Shown here: piece by piece, positions 51,946-60,306 of the stretch
Layout of the letters: every line of letters begins with the position of its first letter
Numbering within the stretch: the first letter of the stretch is position 1
NCBI RefSeq assembly: GCF_008369325.1
Contig: NZ_VOBI01000012.1
Span: 124,001-188,000 of the forward strand
From: Pseudomonas sp. ANT_H12B
GTDB taxonomy: Bacteria; Pseudomonadota; Gammaproteobacteria; Pseudomonadales; Pseudomonadaceae
Length of the DNA: 64,000 bases
Direction of reading: 5' to 3'
The notes under the pieces: model-generated
Told to the model about the DNA's origin: nothing
The model's database searches: none
What the model saw: only the letters and a program-made list of their open reading frames with translations
Translations under genes and position numbers: made by a program

Positions 51946-52758
51946 TCAACGCCGGGTGATGACCACCTCAAGGTATTCACTCGGCACCACCATCGACTTG
52001 TCTCCCGCCCGGTTCATGCGGTTGATCAACTCGGTCAGGTCATCCTCCAGCCCCTTGGCGCCTTCGGGTGGCAGCGCCGCGAACGCCTTGTGGATCGGGC
52101 CGTACCAGTTGCGGAACGTGTCGATGAAGTGCGCGGCCGAGCGGTAGCGGAAGTTGAAGGTCTTGCGAGTGACCTGAACCAGGAATTTACTCTCGTCAAA
52201 CTGCGAATGCAGCCAGGCTTCGGTGCCCCACTGCGAAGGCGGTTGTGCCCCCGGCGGTGGCGGCATGTGGCGGCCCAGGGTCTTGAACATCTGACCGACG
52301 AAACCTTCGGGCGTCCAGTTGGCGAGGCCGATCCGGCCGCCAGGGCGACAGACGCGCGCCAGTTCCGCGGCGGCTTTGGGCTGGTCCGGCGTAAACATCA
52401 CACCGAATGTCGACAGCACGGCATCGAAACTGGCGTCCTCGAACGGCAGCGCCTCGGCGTCGGCCACCTGGAAGATCACTTCCAGACGTTCTGCCCTGGC
52501 CCGGTCTTCGCCACGCTCAAGCAGCGCGGCCACGTAGTCGGTGGAGGTGACGTGGCAGCCACGGCGCGCAGCAGCGAGTGTCGCATTGCCGTTGCCGGCA
52601 GCCACGTCGAGCACGCGTTCATCGCACAGCAAGTCGCAGGCTTCGGCGAGCTGCTCGCCGACGATCTGCAACGTGGTGCCGATGACGGCATAGTCGCCAC
52701 TGGCCCAGGAGGCCATCTGGCGGTTTTTCAGGGCAGTAAGATCAATGGGTGTACTCAT
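51946..52758 (-). CDS. Class I SAM-dependent methyltransferase
   Basis: A 270-residue methyltransferase with SAM motif VLDVAAGNGNATLAAARRG, DYVAALLERG, and motif IV FDAVLSTFGVMF. It resembles UbiE/Coq5-type small-molecule methyltransferases. It follows the DUF4242 gene on the same strand by 37 bp, so the two may be co-transcribed. Substrate unknown. Confidence 0.85.
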   Translation of the reverse strand: MSTPIDLTALKNRQMASWASGDYAVIGTTLQIVGEQLAEACDLLCDERVLDVAAGNGNATLAAARRGCHVTSTDYVAALLERGEDRARAERLEVIFQVADAEALPFEDASFDAVLSTFGVMFTPDQPKAAAELARVCRPGGRIGLANWTPEGFVGQMFKTLGRHMPPPPGAQPPSQWGTEAWLHSQFDESKFLVQVTRKTFNFRYRSAAHFIDTFRNWYGPIHKAFAALPPEGAKGLEDDLTELINRMNRAGDKSMVVPSEYLEVVITRR

Positions 52759-52795
52759 GAAGTCTGCTCCGTACGGATTGGAACGCGGCCGCGGA

Positions 52796-53065
52796 TTATT
52801 CCGCCGTGGTGGGATCGATGATGGTCATGACCTGGGAAATGCGATTGGCCGGGAAGCCGCCCTGCCTGGCGTGCTCCTTGATCAGCTCTTCGTTCGGCGA
52901 GATGTACACGCAGTAGAGCTTGTCACCGGTGACGTAACTCTGAAGCCACTGCACCTCTGGCAAATCGCGCAATACCCTGCAGGACTTTTGCGAAACCGCT
53001 TTCAAATCCCTTTCTGACAGTGTTCCAGCACCCGGAATCTCGCGTTCTATGACGAACTTCGGCAT
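52796..53065 (-). CDS. DUF4242 family protein
   Basis: An 89-residue protein: MPKFVIEREIPGAGTLSERD, then QWLQSYVTGDKLYCVYISPN, and ARQGGFPANRISQV. This is the DUF4242 (SCO4226-like) ferredoxin-like family, some members of which bind nickel. The ATG has a GAGAGGTTGCC site. It lies upstream of the methyltransferase gene. Confidence 0.85.
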   Translation of the reverse strand: MPKFVIEREIPGAGTLSERDLKAVSQKSCRVLRDLPEVQWLQSYVTGDKLYCVYISPNEELIKEHARQGGFPANRISQVMTIIDPTTAE

Positions 53066-53248
53066 GGCAACCTCTCATTCTTGTTATTGATGACAGGGTC
53101 GGCAGTGACCCCGTGCGCAAACTATCGCTCTGCCGCACGCTGGCGTCCTGCCCGATCGTCGGCCAACCCTGTCCGATCGTCCGGAGAATTCACCTTGCGC
53201 GGCATCGCACTCACAATCAGAAAGCCCTCAGCCGCTCGGGAAACCATC

Positions 53249-53437
53249 ATGGACGCCCTGTCCCAGACGCTGCGTGTCGCGCGCCTGGTCGGCGCGATTT
53301 TCATCAATGCCAAGTTCACTGCGCCCTGGTGCCCCCAGTCGCCCAGCGCCGACACGGCGGCACCGTTTCTGGAGCCCGGTGCCGAACGCGTGGTGATGGC
53401 AGGCCCACGGCGCGCAGCCTGTGAGCCATTGATCTAG
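53249..53437 (+). pseudogene. N-terminal stump of an AraC-family (cupin_6) regulator
   Basis: The frame begins MDALSQTLRVARLVGAIFIN and continues AKFTAPWCPQSP, which is the start of the AraC-type cupin_6 sensing domain, up to LEPGAERVV. It then runs out of homology and stops after 62 codons. The HTH part is missing, and the dipZ-like gene lies immediately after on the other strand. It therefore looks like a truncated regulator. Confidence 0.7.
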
Positions 53438-53441
53438 AGGG

Positions 53442-54671
53442 TTACGCGGTTGGAGCGGCAGCTTTGGCGTCAGCCTTGGCCTCTTCCAGCAACTGCTGAA
53501 TCATCTTCTCCTGAGTCTCGTAGCGACCTTCACCAAAGTGGGTGAAACGCACCTGGCCCTTGGCATCGATCAGGTAGTGAGCAGGCCAGTACTGGTTGTC
53601 GAAGTTGCGCCAGATCGCGTAGTTGTTGTCGATCGCTACCGGGTAGGTGATGCCGAGCTGTTTCACCTGATCCTTGACGTTGTCGATGATGCGTTCGAAA
53701 CCGTATTCAGGCGTATGAACACCGATCACCACCAAGCCATCCTTCTCATATTTCTTCGCCCAGTCCTTCACATAAGGCAGGGTGCGCTGGCAGTTGATGC
53801 AGTCGTAGGTCCAGAAATCCACCAACACCACTTTGCCTTTCAGAGCGTCGTTGGTCAGGGCTGGCGAGTTGAGCCATTGCACGGCGCCGGCAATCGAAGG
53901 CATGGCGCCTTGGGCGTTGTCCAGGGTCGAGTCGGCCTTGACCTTGCTGACGAAGTAATCGACGACTTTCGGTACGGTTTCCAGCACGCTCTTTTCGACG
54001 TTGCTGACGCCTTCGGACGAAGTACCGGCCAGCAGAACGTTGTCGGCACCGGTGGAAATCACCGCCGCCGCGGCCAGCACCGCCACACCGGTGCCACGAC
54101 GCAGCCAACCGGTCACCGGGATCGACGGTTTCAAGCGATTGACCAGGCCGCGACCGGCGAAGATCAAGGTGCCCAGGGACAACGCGCTGCCCAGGCCGTA
54201 CGCCACCAGCAACAGACTGGTTTGAGCATTCGCGCCTTGCAGCATGGCGCCGGTGAGGATCACCCCGAGGATCGGCCCGGCACACGGTGCCCAGAGCAGG
54301 CCGGTGGCGACGCCAATCATCACCGAACTCAACGGGCCGGACATTTTGCGGGTGTCAGGGTCGAGGCGATTGCCGAGCAATACGAATGGGCGGGCCAGCC
54401 AGTCACCGACACGAGCGGAAATCAGCGACAGGGCGAACAGCACCATCACCATGAGGGCGACGTGGCGACCGGTGTTGCTGGCGTTTACCACCCATTCGCT
54501 GCTCACCACGGCCAGGCTGGAGATCAGGGCGAAGGTCAGGACCATGCCGCCGAGGGTCAGCATGATCGAGGAACGTGTACGTTTGACACCGGCGAACAGG
54601 AACGGCACGACCGGGAGGATGCAAGGACTGAGGACGGTCAATATGCCGCCCAGGAACGCGATGAGAAACAT
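53442..54671 (-). CDS. DipZ-like protein: CcdA membrane domain fused to periplasmic thioredoxin domain
   Basis: Starts at the ATG complementary to 54669-54671 (MFLIAFLGGILTVLSPCILP); 409 residues. The CcdA part has six or more transmembrane helices with cysteines in LSPCILP and WAPCAGP. The C-terminal TlpA/redoxin domain has Cys291 and Cys294 (DCINCQRTLP). It should carry electrons from cytoplasmic thioredoxin to periplasmic disulfides, helping cytochrome maturation or peroxide defence. The domain order is the same as mycobacterial DipZ. Confidence 0.92.
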   Translation of the reverse strand: MFLIAFLGGILTVLSPCILPVVPFLFAGVKRTRSSIMLTLGGMVLTFALISSLAVVSSEWVVNASNTGRHVALMVMVLFALSLISARVGDWLARPFVLLGNRLDPDTRKMSGPLSSVMIGVATGLLWAPCAGPILGVILTGAMLQGANAQTSLLLVAYGLGSALSLGTLIFAGRGLVNRLKPSIPVTGWLRRGTGVAVLAAAAVISTGADNVLLAGTSSEGVSNVEKSVLETVPKVVDYFVSKVKADSTLDNAQGAMPSIAGAVQWLNSPALTNDALKGKVVLVDFWTYDCINCQRTLPYVKDWAKKYEKDGLVVIGVHTPEYGFERIIDNVKDQVKQLGITYPVAIDNNYAIWRNFDNQYWPAHYLIDAKGQVRFTHFGEGRYETQEKMIQQLLEEAKADAKAAAPTA

Positions 54672-54715
54672 GGGATCACCTTGGAATAAAGAAGGGGCGA
54701 CACACAAGACATCCC

Positions 54716-54805
54716 TGTGGGAGCGAGCTTGCTCGCGATGAGGCCGGAACATTCAACATTGACGTCGACTGACACTCCGTCATCGCGAGCAAGCTCGCTC
54801 CCACA
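54716..54805. repeat. Inverted REP pair (BIME)
   Basis: Two 26-bp REP elements face each other and are perfect reverse complements: 54716-54741 (starting TGTGGGAGCGAGCTTGCTCG) and 54780-54805. A 38-bp spacer separates them. This is the classic fluorescent-group BIME. Confidence 0.95.
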
Positions 54806-54840
54806 TGGACATGTGGTGTTCACACAAACAGTGTCGGACT

Positions 54841-55095
54841 TCAGGCCGCATGGTTATCCAGCAACTGGCCCTGTGGTGTCCGGCTGGAACCATTTTCTGC
54901 AACCATCTGCCCCTGCGGTGTGCGGCTGGAACCGTCTTCAGCCAAAAAGGCACCAGCGCCCTTCTGCGCCACTGGTGTCAGCTGGAAGCAAGTCGCGCTG
55001 CCACAGCTTTTTTGTTCAACGGCTGCGTTGGCATGGGCAGCCGCGCCGGCCGCGGAGAAGGCGATTGCTGTCAAAAAGCGGGTTACGTTGTTCAT
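54841..55095 (-). CDS. Small exported protein with duplicated SSRTPQGQ motif
   Basis: An 84-residue protein with a signal peptide (FLTAIAFSAAGAAAHANA). The mature part contains two close cysteines (SCGSATC) and then two copies of a 13-residue unit: AEDGSSRTPQGQM and AENGSSRTPQGQL. The tail is LDNHAA. No family recognised. It lies downstream of a DUF2790 gene on the same strand (48 bp), and both are divergent from a two-component system, which probably controls them. Confidence 0.75.
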   Translation of the reverse strand: MNNVTRFLTAIAFSAAGAAAHANAAVEQKSCGSATCFQLTPVAQKGAGAFLAEDGSSRTPQGQMVAENGSSRTPQGQLLDNHAA

Positions 55096-55143
55096 GGCGT
55101 TCTTCCTGTTTCAAATGGGGTTGGCAATCGGTGATCGAAGCAC

Positions 55144-55407
55144 TCAGTTTTCCGAGTTGCAGCTGTCAGCAAATTTGCGATAGTCCAGGACCTGGGTTTT
55201 GCTCTGGGAATCCAGGTAGGTCAGCTGGGCATCGACAATCCCGCAGGTCGGCGAGTCGTCCTGTTTCAGCGACACCACTTTCTTGATGTCCAGGTGAGTA
55301 CCGTAGGTGTAGGTTTTAGGGGTGACATCGGCTTCGGCGCGGGCCGACAAGGTGCAGATGTTCAGGGCGGCAAACAGGCAAGCGGCGTAGACGGCTTTGG
55401 TGTTCAT
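55144..55407 (-). CDS. DUF2790 family periplasmic protein
   Basis: An 87-residue protein with signal peptide (VYAACLFAALNICTLSARA) and DUF2790 body: YTYGTHLDIKKVVSLKQDDS, TCGIVDAQLTYLDS, VLDYRKFADSC. It parallels the DUF2790 gene at 33643, which also neighbours a two-component system. It heads a two-gene unit with the SSRTPQGQ protein. Confidence 0.88.
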   Translation of the reverse strand: MNTKAVYAACLFAALNICTLSARAEADVTPKTYTYGTHLDIKKVVSLKQDDSPTCGIVDAQLTYLDSQSKTQVLDYRKFADSCNSEN

Positions 55408-55557
55408 GGTGGTTTCCTCAAGGCTTCAATAGGTCAATCGTTTATTGGGCCGAGGCGGTTTGGGTTTGCCTCGATGGAACCTATTAGAAACTCGCGAGGT
55501 ATCCCGTATGTGTCGGGAACAGGCGCGTGTAAATCGGTACGTATCAAAGCGGTCCCC
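55408..55557. other. Proximal part of divergent promoter region
   Basis: This stretch separates the DUF2790 gene from the GATACA boxes. It also carries GTATC-containing pieces (GAGGTATCCCG, CGTATC). No gene visible. Confidence 0.35.
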
Positions 55558-55578
55558 GGATACACAGCGATACAAAAC
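55558..55578 (+). promoter_or_regulatory. GATACA-N4-GATACA direct repeat, copy 1
   Basis: GATACA at 55559-55564 and 55569-55574, 10-bp period, followed by AAAC. Direct repeats at this period are typical for OmpR-family binding. It lies about 135 bp upstream of the response regulator start. Confidence 0.55.
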
Positions 55579-55625
55579 CCCCGAAAATTCGTGTTTTTGC
55601 GTCTGCATGTATCCGCTAACAGGCC

Positions 55626-55645
55626 AGATACACTGCAATACAAAC
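55626..55645 (+). promoter_or_regulatory. GATACA-N4-AATACA direct repeat, copy 2
   Basis: GATACA at 55627-55632 and AATACA at 55637-55642, one mismatch from copy 1, 68 bp downstream of it and about 70 bp before the response regulator start. Confidence 0.5.
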
Positions 55646-55712
55646 GGCTGCGGGCGAGCGGGCCAAGGCTCGATAGACTGCGTGATATCCCCATCCACAG
55701 AGGCAAGGCCCC

Positions 55713-56453
55713 ATGGAACACGTCGATCACATTCTCATCGTGGACGATGACCGCGAGATCCGGGAACTGGTAGGCAACTACCTGAAAAAGAACGGCCTGC
55801 GCACCACCGTCGTGGCGGATGGGCGGCAGATGCGCTCGTTCCTGGAGTCCACACCGGTGGACCTGATCGTGCTCGACCTGATGATGCCGGGCGACGATGG
55901 CCTGATGCTTTGCCGCGAATTGCGCGCCGGCAAACACAAGGCCACCCCGGTGCTGATGCTCACCGCGCGCAATGATGAAACCGACCGCATCATTGGCCTG
56001 GAGATGGGCGCCGATGACTACCTGGTCAAGCCGTTCGCGGCTCGTGAACTGTTGGCGCGCATCAACTCTGTGCTGCGCCGCACACGCATGCTGCCGCCTA
56101 ATCTGGTGGTCACTGAAAGCGGTCGTCTGCTGGCTTTCGGGCGCTGGCGTCTGGACACCTCGGCGCGGCACTTGCTCGATGAGGACGGCACCATGGTCGC
56201 CCTCAGCGGCGCCGAATACCGGTTGCTGCGGGTGTTCCTCGATCATCCCCAGCGGGTGCTCAATCGCGATCAATTGTTGAACCTGACCCAGGGCCGTGAC
56301 GCCGACCTGTTCGACCGCTCCATCGATTTGCTGGTCAGCCGTTTGCGTCAGCGCTTACTGGACGATGCCCGCGAACCGGCCTACATCAAGACCGTGCGCA
56401 GTGAAGGCTATGTGTTTTCCCTGCCGGTGGAAGTCCTCGGGGCACCGTCATGA
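55713..56453 (+). CDS. OmpR-family response regulator
   Basis: A 246-residue regulator: receiver domain with phosphoacceptor Asp55 (VLDLMMPGDDGL) and Lys in YLVKPFA; C-terminal winged helix (LSGAEYRLLRVFLDHPQRVL, SIDLLVSRLRQRL, VRSEGYVFSLPVEV). It overlaps the kinase gene by four bases. The GATACA direct repeats in its upstream region suggest autoregulation and control of the divergent DUF2790 unit. Confidence 0.93.
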   Translation: MEHVDHILIVDDDREIRELVGNYLKKNGLRTTVVADGRQMRSFLESTPVDLIVLDLMMPGDDGLMLCRELRAGKHKATPVLMLTARNDETDRIIGLEMGADDYLVKPFAARELLARINSVLRRTRMLPPNLVVTESGRLLAFGRWRLDTSARHLLDEDGTMVALSGAEYRLLRVFLDHPQRVLNRDQLLNLTQGRDADLFDRSIDLLVSRLRQRLLDDAREPAYIKTVRSEGYVFSLPVEVLGAPS

Positions 56454-57751
56454 ATCGCTCGATTCGGTGGCCCCGCACCCTCGCCTCACGGCTGTCGCTG
56501 ATTTTCCTCATCTGCCTGCTCCTCGCGCAGGCGCTGTCCTTCGGTGCGCAGTATTACGAGCGTTACGAAAGCGCGAAAAACACCATGCTCGGCAATCTGG
56601 AAACCGACGTCTCGACCTCCATCGCCATCCTCGACCGCTTGCCGGCCGAAGAACGCATGAGCTGGCTGAAACAACTGGACCGCCGTAATTATCGCTATTT
56701 GCTGAGTGAGGGTTCGCCGGGCACGGCTATGCGCGATACGCCCATCGCGATGACCTCGATCAAAGACGCCATCGGCAAGGATTATCCGATGACGGTGACC
56801 GACATTCCCGGTCCAATAAAACACTTTCAGGTCCACCTGAAACTGGCCGATGGAAGCCCGGTGACGATCGACGTGCTTCCGTCGATGGTACCGTTGTCGC
56901 CGTGGTTGCCTATCGTTTTGCTGGGTCAACTGGCGCTGATGATTCTCTGCACCTGGCTGGCGGTGAGAATCGCCATCCGCCCCCTCACCCGTCTCGCGCA
57001 AGCGGTGGAAACCCTGGACCCCAACACCCACGCCGTGCACCTGGACGAAAAAGGTCCGACCGAAGTCGCCCATGCGGCCAAGGCGTTCAATGCCATGCAG
57101 GCGCGCATCGCGGCCTATCTCAAAGAGCGCATGCAACTGCTGGCGGCGATTTCCCACGACTTGCAGACCCCGATCACGCGCATGAAGCTTCGCGCCGAAT
57201 TCATGGACGACTCCACTGAGAAAGACAAACTCTGGAATGACCTGGGCGAGATGGAACACCTGGTGCGCGAAGGCGTCGCCTATGCCCGCAGCGTCCATGG
57301 CGCCACCGAAGAGAGTTGCCGCACCAATCTGGATTCGTTCCTCGACAGCCTGGTGTTCGACTATCAGGACATGGGCAAAGACGTTCAGCTGGGGGGCAAA
57401 AGTGACGCGGTGATCGACACCCGGCCACATGCCTTGAAGCGGGTGTTGGTGAACCTGACGGACAACGCACTCAAATTCGCCGGCGCCGCGCAATTGCGGG
57501 TGGAATCGAAGGCGGACGGCAGCTTGTCGATAAAAGTCATGGACCGCGGGCCGGGGATTGCCGAGGAGGAATTGGCTCATGTGATGGAGCCGTTCTACCG
57601 CGTGGAAAACTCACGTAACCGCAGCACCGGCGGAACCGGTTTGGGCCTGGCGATTGCGCAGCAGCTGGCAATAGCGATTGGCGGGTCGTTGGCATTGAGT
57701 AATCGTGAAGGGGGGGGGGTGTGCGCTGAGCTTAAATTACCGGCTCAGTAG
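56450..57751 (+). CDS. Sensor histidine kinase (EnvZ-like layout) with a G10 tract
   Basis: A 433-residue kinase: first transmembrane helix about 12-32, periplasmic region to about 150, second helix about 155-175, HAMP, phosphoacceptor His236 (AISHDLQTPITRMK), N box NLTDNALKFAG, G boxes DRGPGIAEEEL and GGTGLGLAIAQQL. Ten consecutive G (57710-57719) encode the glycines of NREGGGVCAEL, 11 codons before the stop. Slippage there would change or extend the C-terminus. Confidence 0.92.
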   Translation: MNRSIRWPRTLASRLSLIFLICLLLAQALSFGAQYYERYESAKNTMLGNLETDVSTSIAILDRLPAEERMSWLKQLDRRNYRYLLSEGSPGTAMRDTPIAMTSIKDAIGKDYPMTVTDIPGPIKHFQVHLKLADGSPVTIDVLPSMVPLSPWLPIVLLGQLALMILCTWLAVRIAIRPLTRLAQAVETLDPNTHAVHLDEKGPTEVAHAAKAFNAMQARIAAYLKERMQLLAAISHDLQTPITRMKLRAEFMDDSTEKDKLWNDLGEMEHLVREGVAYARSVHGATEESCRTNLDSFLDSLVFDYQDMGKDVQLGGKSDAVIDTRPHALKRVLVNLTDNALKFAGAAQLRVESKADGSLSIKVMDRGPGIAEEELAHVMEPFYRVENSRNRSTGGTGLGLAIAQQLAIAIGGSLALSNREGGGVCAELKLPAQ

Positions 57752-57870
57752 CATGATCGTTCCCACGCTCTGCGTGGGAATGCCTCAATGGATGCTCCGC
57801 GTTCCAGCTCTCGAAAGGGACGCGGAGCGTCCCGGGCTGCATTCCTTTGCTGCGCGTGGGAACGATCATG
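57752..57870. repeat. BIME-type repeat, copy 3 (complete)
   Basis: It opens CATGATCGTTCCCACGC and closes with GCGTGGGAACGATCATG. An inner inverted pair is formed by CTCTGCGTGGGAATGC and a GGGACGCGGAGCGTCCC core. The whole element is about 119 bp. Its right end touches the stop of the BufC gene at 57866. Confidence 0.85.
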
Positions 57871-58621
57871 CAAGCCCCAAAACTCCTTCCCCGTGCATCT
57901 GCCGCAACAACGCCAGCCCGCTGTCGATGAACTCCGGCGACCCGCTCGTCCCCGCCTCCACTGCCAACCCTTCCAGCTGCGCCCGTCCGTTCAACTCGGG
58001 AAACTCCTCAATCCGCTGCAGCAACCGCCACGCCAACGGACTCAGTTCGGAAAACTTCACACTCCAGTCCTCACACCGGCGCACCAACAGCAACGTCGGT
58101 TGAGCCGGTGGCGCTTCAGGCTGGTAATCCGGCCCCACCAACTGCACCGGCCAGCCATACGCCAGCGGCCAGGCCAGCGGCGACACCTGCAACGGTCGAT
58201 CCAGCAACAACCCGGCATCGCTGGGCGGCAGCGGCTCAGCGTCGGACTGTTGCAGGGCCATCTCCACCCATTCGTAATGCGCCAGCTCCACCATGAACGG
58301 CGGCCAGGGCTCATCGACCAAGGCTTGCGGTTGCGAGGCGAGAAACTCGACAAACTCCCTGGCGATCTCGCCGAATTTCGGCGTGTGCGCGCGGTAGTCC
58401 CGCAGGAAGATCCGCACCAGCGAACGCCAGTGCTCATCGCCCAACACCTTGATCAGCACCGGGAAGGTCCCGCTGAGCAGCGATGACAGGTTGGCGAACA
58501 CCAGGTCGCGATATACCTGCACCCGCGCAGCATCCATCTCGGCCGGTGGCGCGCAATGATCGGGATCGCGCAGGTAAAGGCCAAGGGTGTTTTGTTGATG
58601 AAACAGGTTTGGCTTATCCAC
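57866..58621 (-). CDS. BufC/HvfC-like DUF2063 protein
   Basis: A 251-residue protein with the DUF2063 N-terminal helical domain (QVYRDLVFANLSSLLSGTFP VLIKVLGDEHW region, about 25-110) and a C-terminal part with LALLRQMHGEGVLGLA. Such proteins partner DUF692 enzymes, delivering the precursor peptide. The start overlaps the BufB stop (58614). The stop lies within the adjacent repeat element, so the repeat may have altered its last codons. Confidence 0.88.
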   Translation of the reverse strand: MDKPNLFHQQNTLGLYLRDPDHCAPPAEMDAARVQVYRDLVFANLSSLLSGTFPVLIKVLGDEHWRSLVRIFLRDYRAHTPKFGEIAREFVEFLASQPQALVDEPWPPFMVELAHYEWVEMALQQSDAEPLPPSDAGLLLDRPLQVSPLAWPLAYGWPVQLVGPDYQPEAPPAQPTLLLVRRCEDWSVKFSELSPLAWRLLQRIEEFPELNGRAQLEGLAVEAGTSGSPEFIDSGLALLRQMHGEGVLGLA

Positions 58622-59453
58622 GGTTCACCCCTTCGGTTTGCAGGCGGCGGATGGTTTGCAATTCGGCGACCAATTCAGAGAACGCCGGGAAGTTAAAATC
58701 CCGCTCCAGCAAGGTGGGTTGCGCGCCGAATCGAGCGTAAGCCTCGGCCAGCAGCGACCAGACCACCGGTTTCACCGAGGCGCCATGGGTGTCGATTTTC
58801 AAGGTATCGGACTCATCGAAGTGCCCGGCCACGTGCATGGCAACCACCCGGCCCGAGTCGATACCGGCCAGAAAAGTCTGCGGATCGAAACCGTGGTTGA
58901 TCGAATTGACGTACACATTGTTGACGTCCAACAGCAGGTCGCAATCGGCTTCGCGCAGCACCGCGTTGGTGAAGGTCAGCTCGTCCATGTCCTGTTGTGG
59001 CGCGGCGTAGTAAGAGACGTTTTCCACCGCCAGGCGGCGGCCGAGAATGTCCTGGGATTGACGAATTCGCGCGGCGACGTGGTGCACCGCTTCTTCGGTA
59101 AAGGGCAATGGCAACAGGTCGTAAAGATGACCGTCATCGCTGCAGTAGCTCAAGTGTTCGCTGTAAAGCGGCACGTTGTACTGATCGAGAAAACCCCGAA
59201 CCTCTTGTAGAAACCCGACGTCCAGCGGTGCCGGCCCGCCCAGTGACAGGGACAAACCGTGACAGGACAACGGATAACGCTCGGCCAGGGCCCGCAGCGC
59301 AGCGCCATGGGCGCCGCCGATGCCGATCCAGTTTTCCGGCGCGACTTCCAGAAAGTCGAAATCGCCCACCGGAGCGGCTTGAAGGTCCTTCATTAAACCG
59401 CGACGCAGGCCTAGCCCGACGGTGGCCTTCGTTGATATGAGGGGGGTCTGCAT
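58614..59453 (-). CDS. BufB/HvfB-like DUF692 (MNIO) enzyme
   Basis: A 279-residue TIM-barrel enzyme of the multinuclear non-haem iron oxidase family. Family landmarks with likely metal ligands: DFLEVAPENWIGIGG, CHGLSLSLGG, YSEHLSY, ENVSYYAAP, LLLDVNNVYVNSINHGFDP, HVAGHFDES and DTHGASV. Members modify cysteines of small secreted precursors, for example in copper-binding bufferins. Here no precursor gene lies directly upstream; the 59454-59595 stretch has no ORF with a signal peptide. Confidence 0.92.
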   Translation of the reverse strand: MQTPLISTKATVGLGLRRGLMKDLQAAPVGDFDFLEVAPENWIGIGGAHGAALRALAERYPLSCHGLSLSLGGPAPLDVGFLQEVRGFLDQYNVPLYSEHLSYCSDDGHLYDLLPLPFTEEAVHHVAARIRQSQDILGRRLAVENVSYYAAPQQDMDELTFTNAVLREADCDLLLDVNNVYVNSINHGFDPQTFLAGIDSGRVVAMHVAGHFDESDTLKIDTHGASVKPVVWSLLAEAYARFGAQPTLLERDFNFPAFSELVAELQTIRRLQTEGVNRG

Positions 59454-59595
59454 GATGTCGATCTCAGGGTTGCCAAAACGGAATCACAGTTAACCGAAAC
59501 GGTGTATCGGGTCTGTGTTCCGCTCCAGCAGAAAACGGCAGCGGTTGTATCGCGGGCGGGTCTGTACACACTGTGGTACAAACCGCCAGATGGCG

Positions 59596-60306
59596 TTACG
59601 GCAAGTCGTATTTCTCACGCACCACATGGCCGATGCCGATGCGATCCAGCACGTTCATCGGGCACAGGAACGTCACGCGAACGGTGCCCGGCAAGCGGCT
59701 GATGTCGATGGAGCCGGTGATGGTCGCGCGGTTGAGCACTTCGTCATACGGCAGGCCGGTGACCGAAGCGGCGCGTTTCAAGCCGTTCTCCACCGCGACG
59801 TTGAGGTTCTCGCCGCTGCCGATAAAGGTGATCAGCCGCTCTGCTCGATTTCGTGGTGGCCCCAGCGTTCGCCCAGTTCACGAACTTTCTGGCGCTGCTC
59901 GGCATTTATCGGCCGGGCCATGGGTGGCAGGTCGTCGAGGTTTTGCAGGAGGACCGGCCCTTCGAGCGTCAGGTTTTTGATGACTTGCACCTGCACTTCG
60001 GTTTCTCCGGAGCAATCAGTGGCATGCCCGGCGATCTCGCCGTTGCCTTGCTGGGCGTGCATGTCGCCCATGTACGCCCCCGCACCCGGCACCTTGACCG
60101 GGCAAATCAGCACGCAGCCCTCGCGCATCGAACACGATCACGTAGCCGTGGCTGAAGCGAAACGCACTGACCTCGGCACCCCAGTTTTTGCAATGAATCG
60201 CCTCCTCGCCGATGCCTTCGACATGGCTGGCCGGATGATCGATGCCGCACTGGGCACGGTATCGAGAGGGGGGCTGGATACATTGAGATACATGCGATCT
60301 TTGCAC
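59596..60306 (-). pseudogene. Acetamidase/formamidase family remnant
   Basis: Three minus-strand segments in different frames make one FmdA/AmdA-like sequence. Read 5' to 3': NWGAEVSAFRFSHGYVIVFD (about 60300-60140), then PVKVPGAGAYMGDMHAQQGN with GEIAGHATD (60128-59832), then GENLNVAVENGLKRAASVTG to REKYDLP (59840-59596). At least two frameshifts are needed, and the N-terminal half is missing. It is not functional as an amidase. Confidence 0.8.
60276..60294 (+). promoter_or_regulatory. GATACA-N4-GATACA direct repeat, copy 3
   Basis: GATACA at 60277-60282 and 60287-60292, identical in form to the box at 55558. It precedes the methyltransferase gene by about 220 bp and also lies at the 5' edge of the amidase remnant. 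Bases 60300-60513 contain part of a REP core (TGTGGGAGCGGG) and a small hairpin, but no gene. Confidence 0.5.

Noticed and set aside
53538..54689. 383-codon plus-strand open frame
   Set aside because: It is antisense to the DipZ-like gene; composition is His/Gln/Arg-rich, as typical shadows in this GC range.
59832..60128. 99-codon minus-strand ORF as a separate small gene
   Set aside because: Its sequence is the middle of an acetamidase/formamidase, with the flanking parts in other frames; it is part of a pseudogene.
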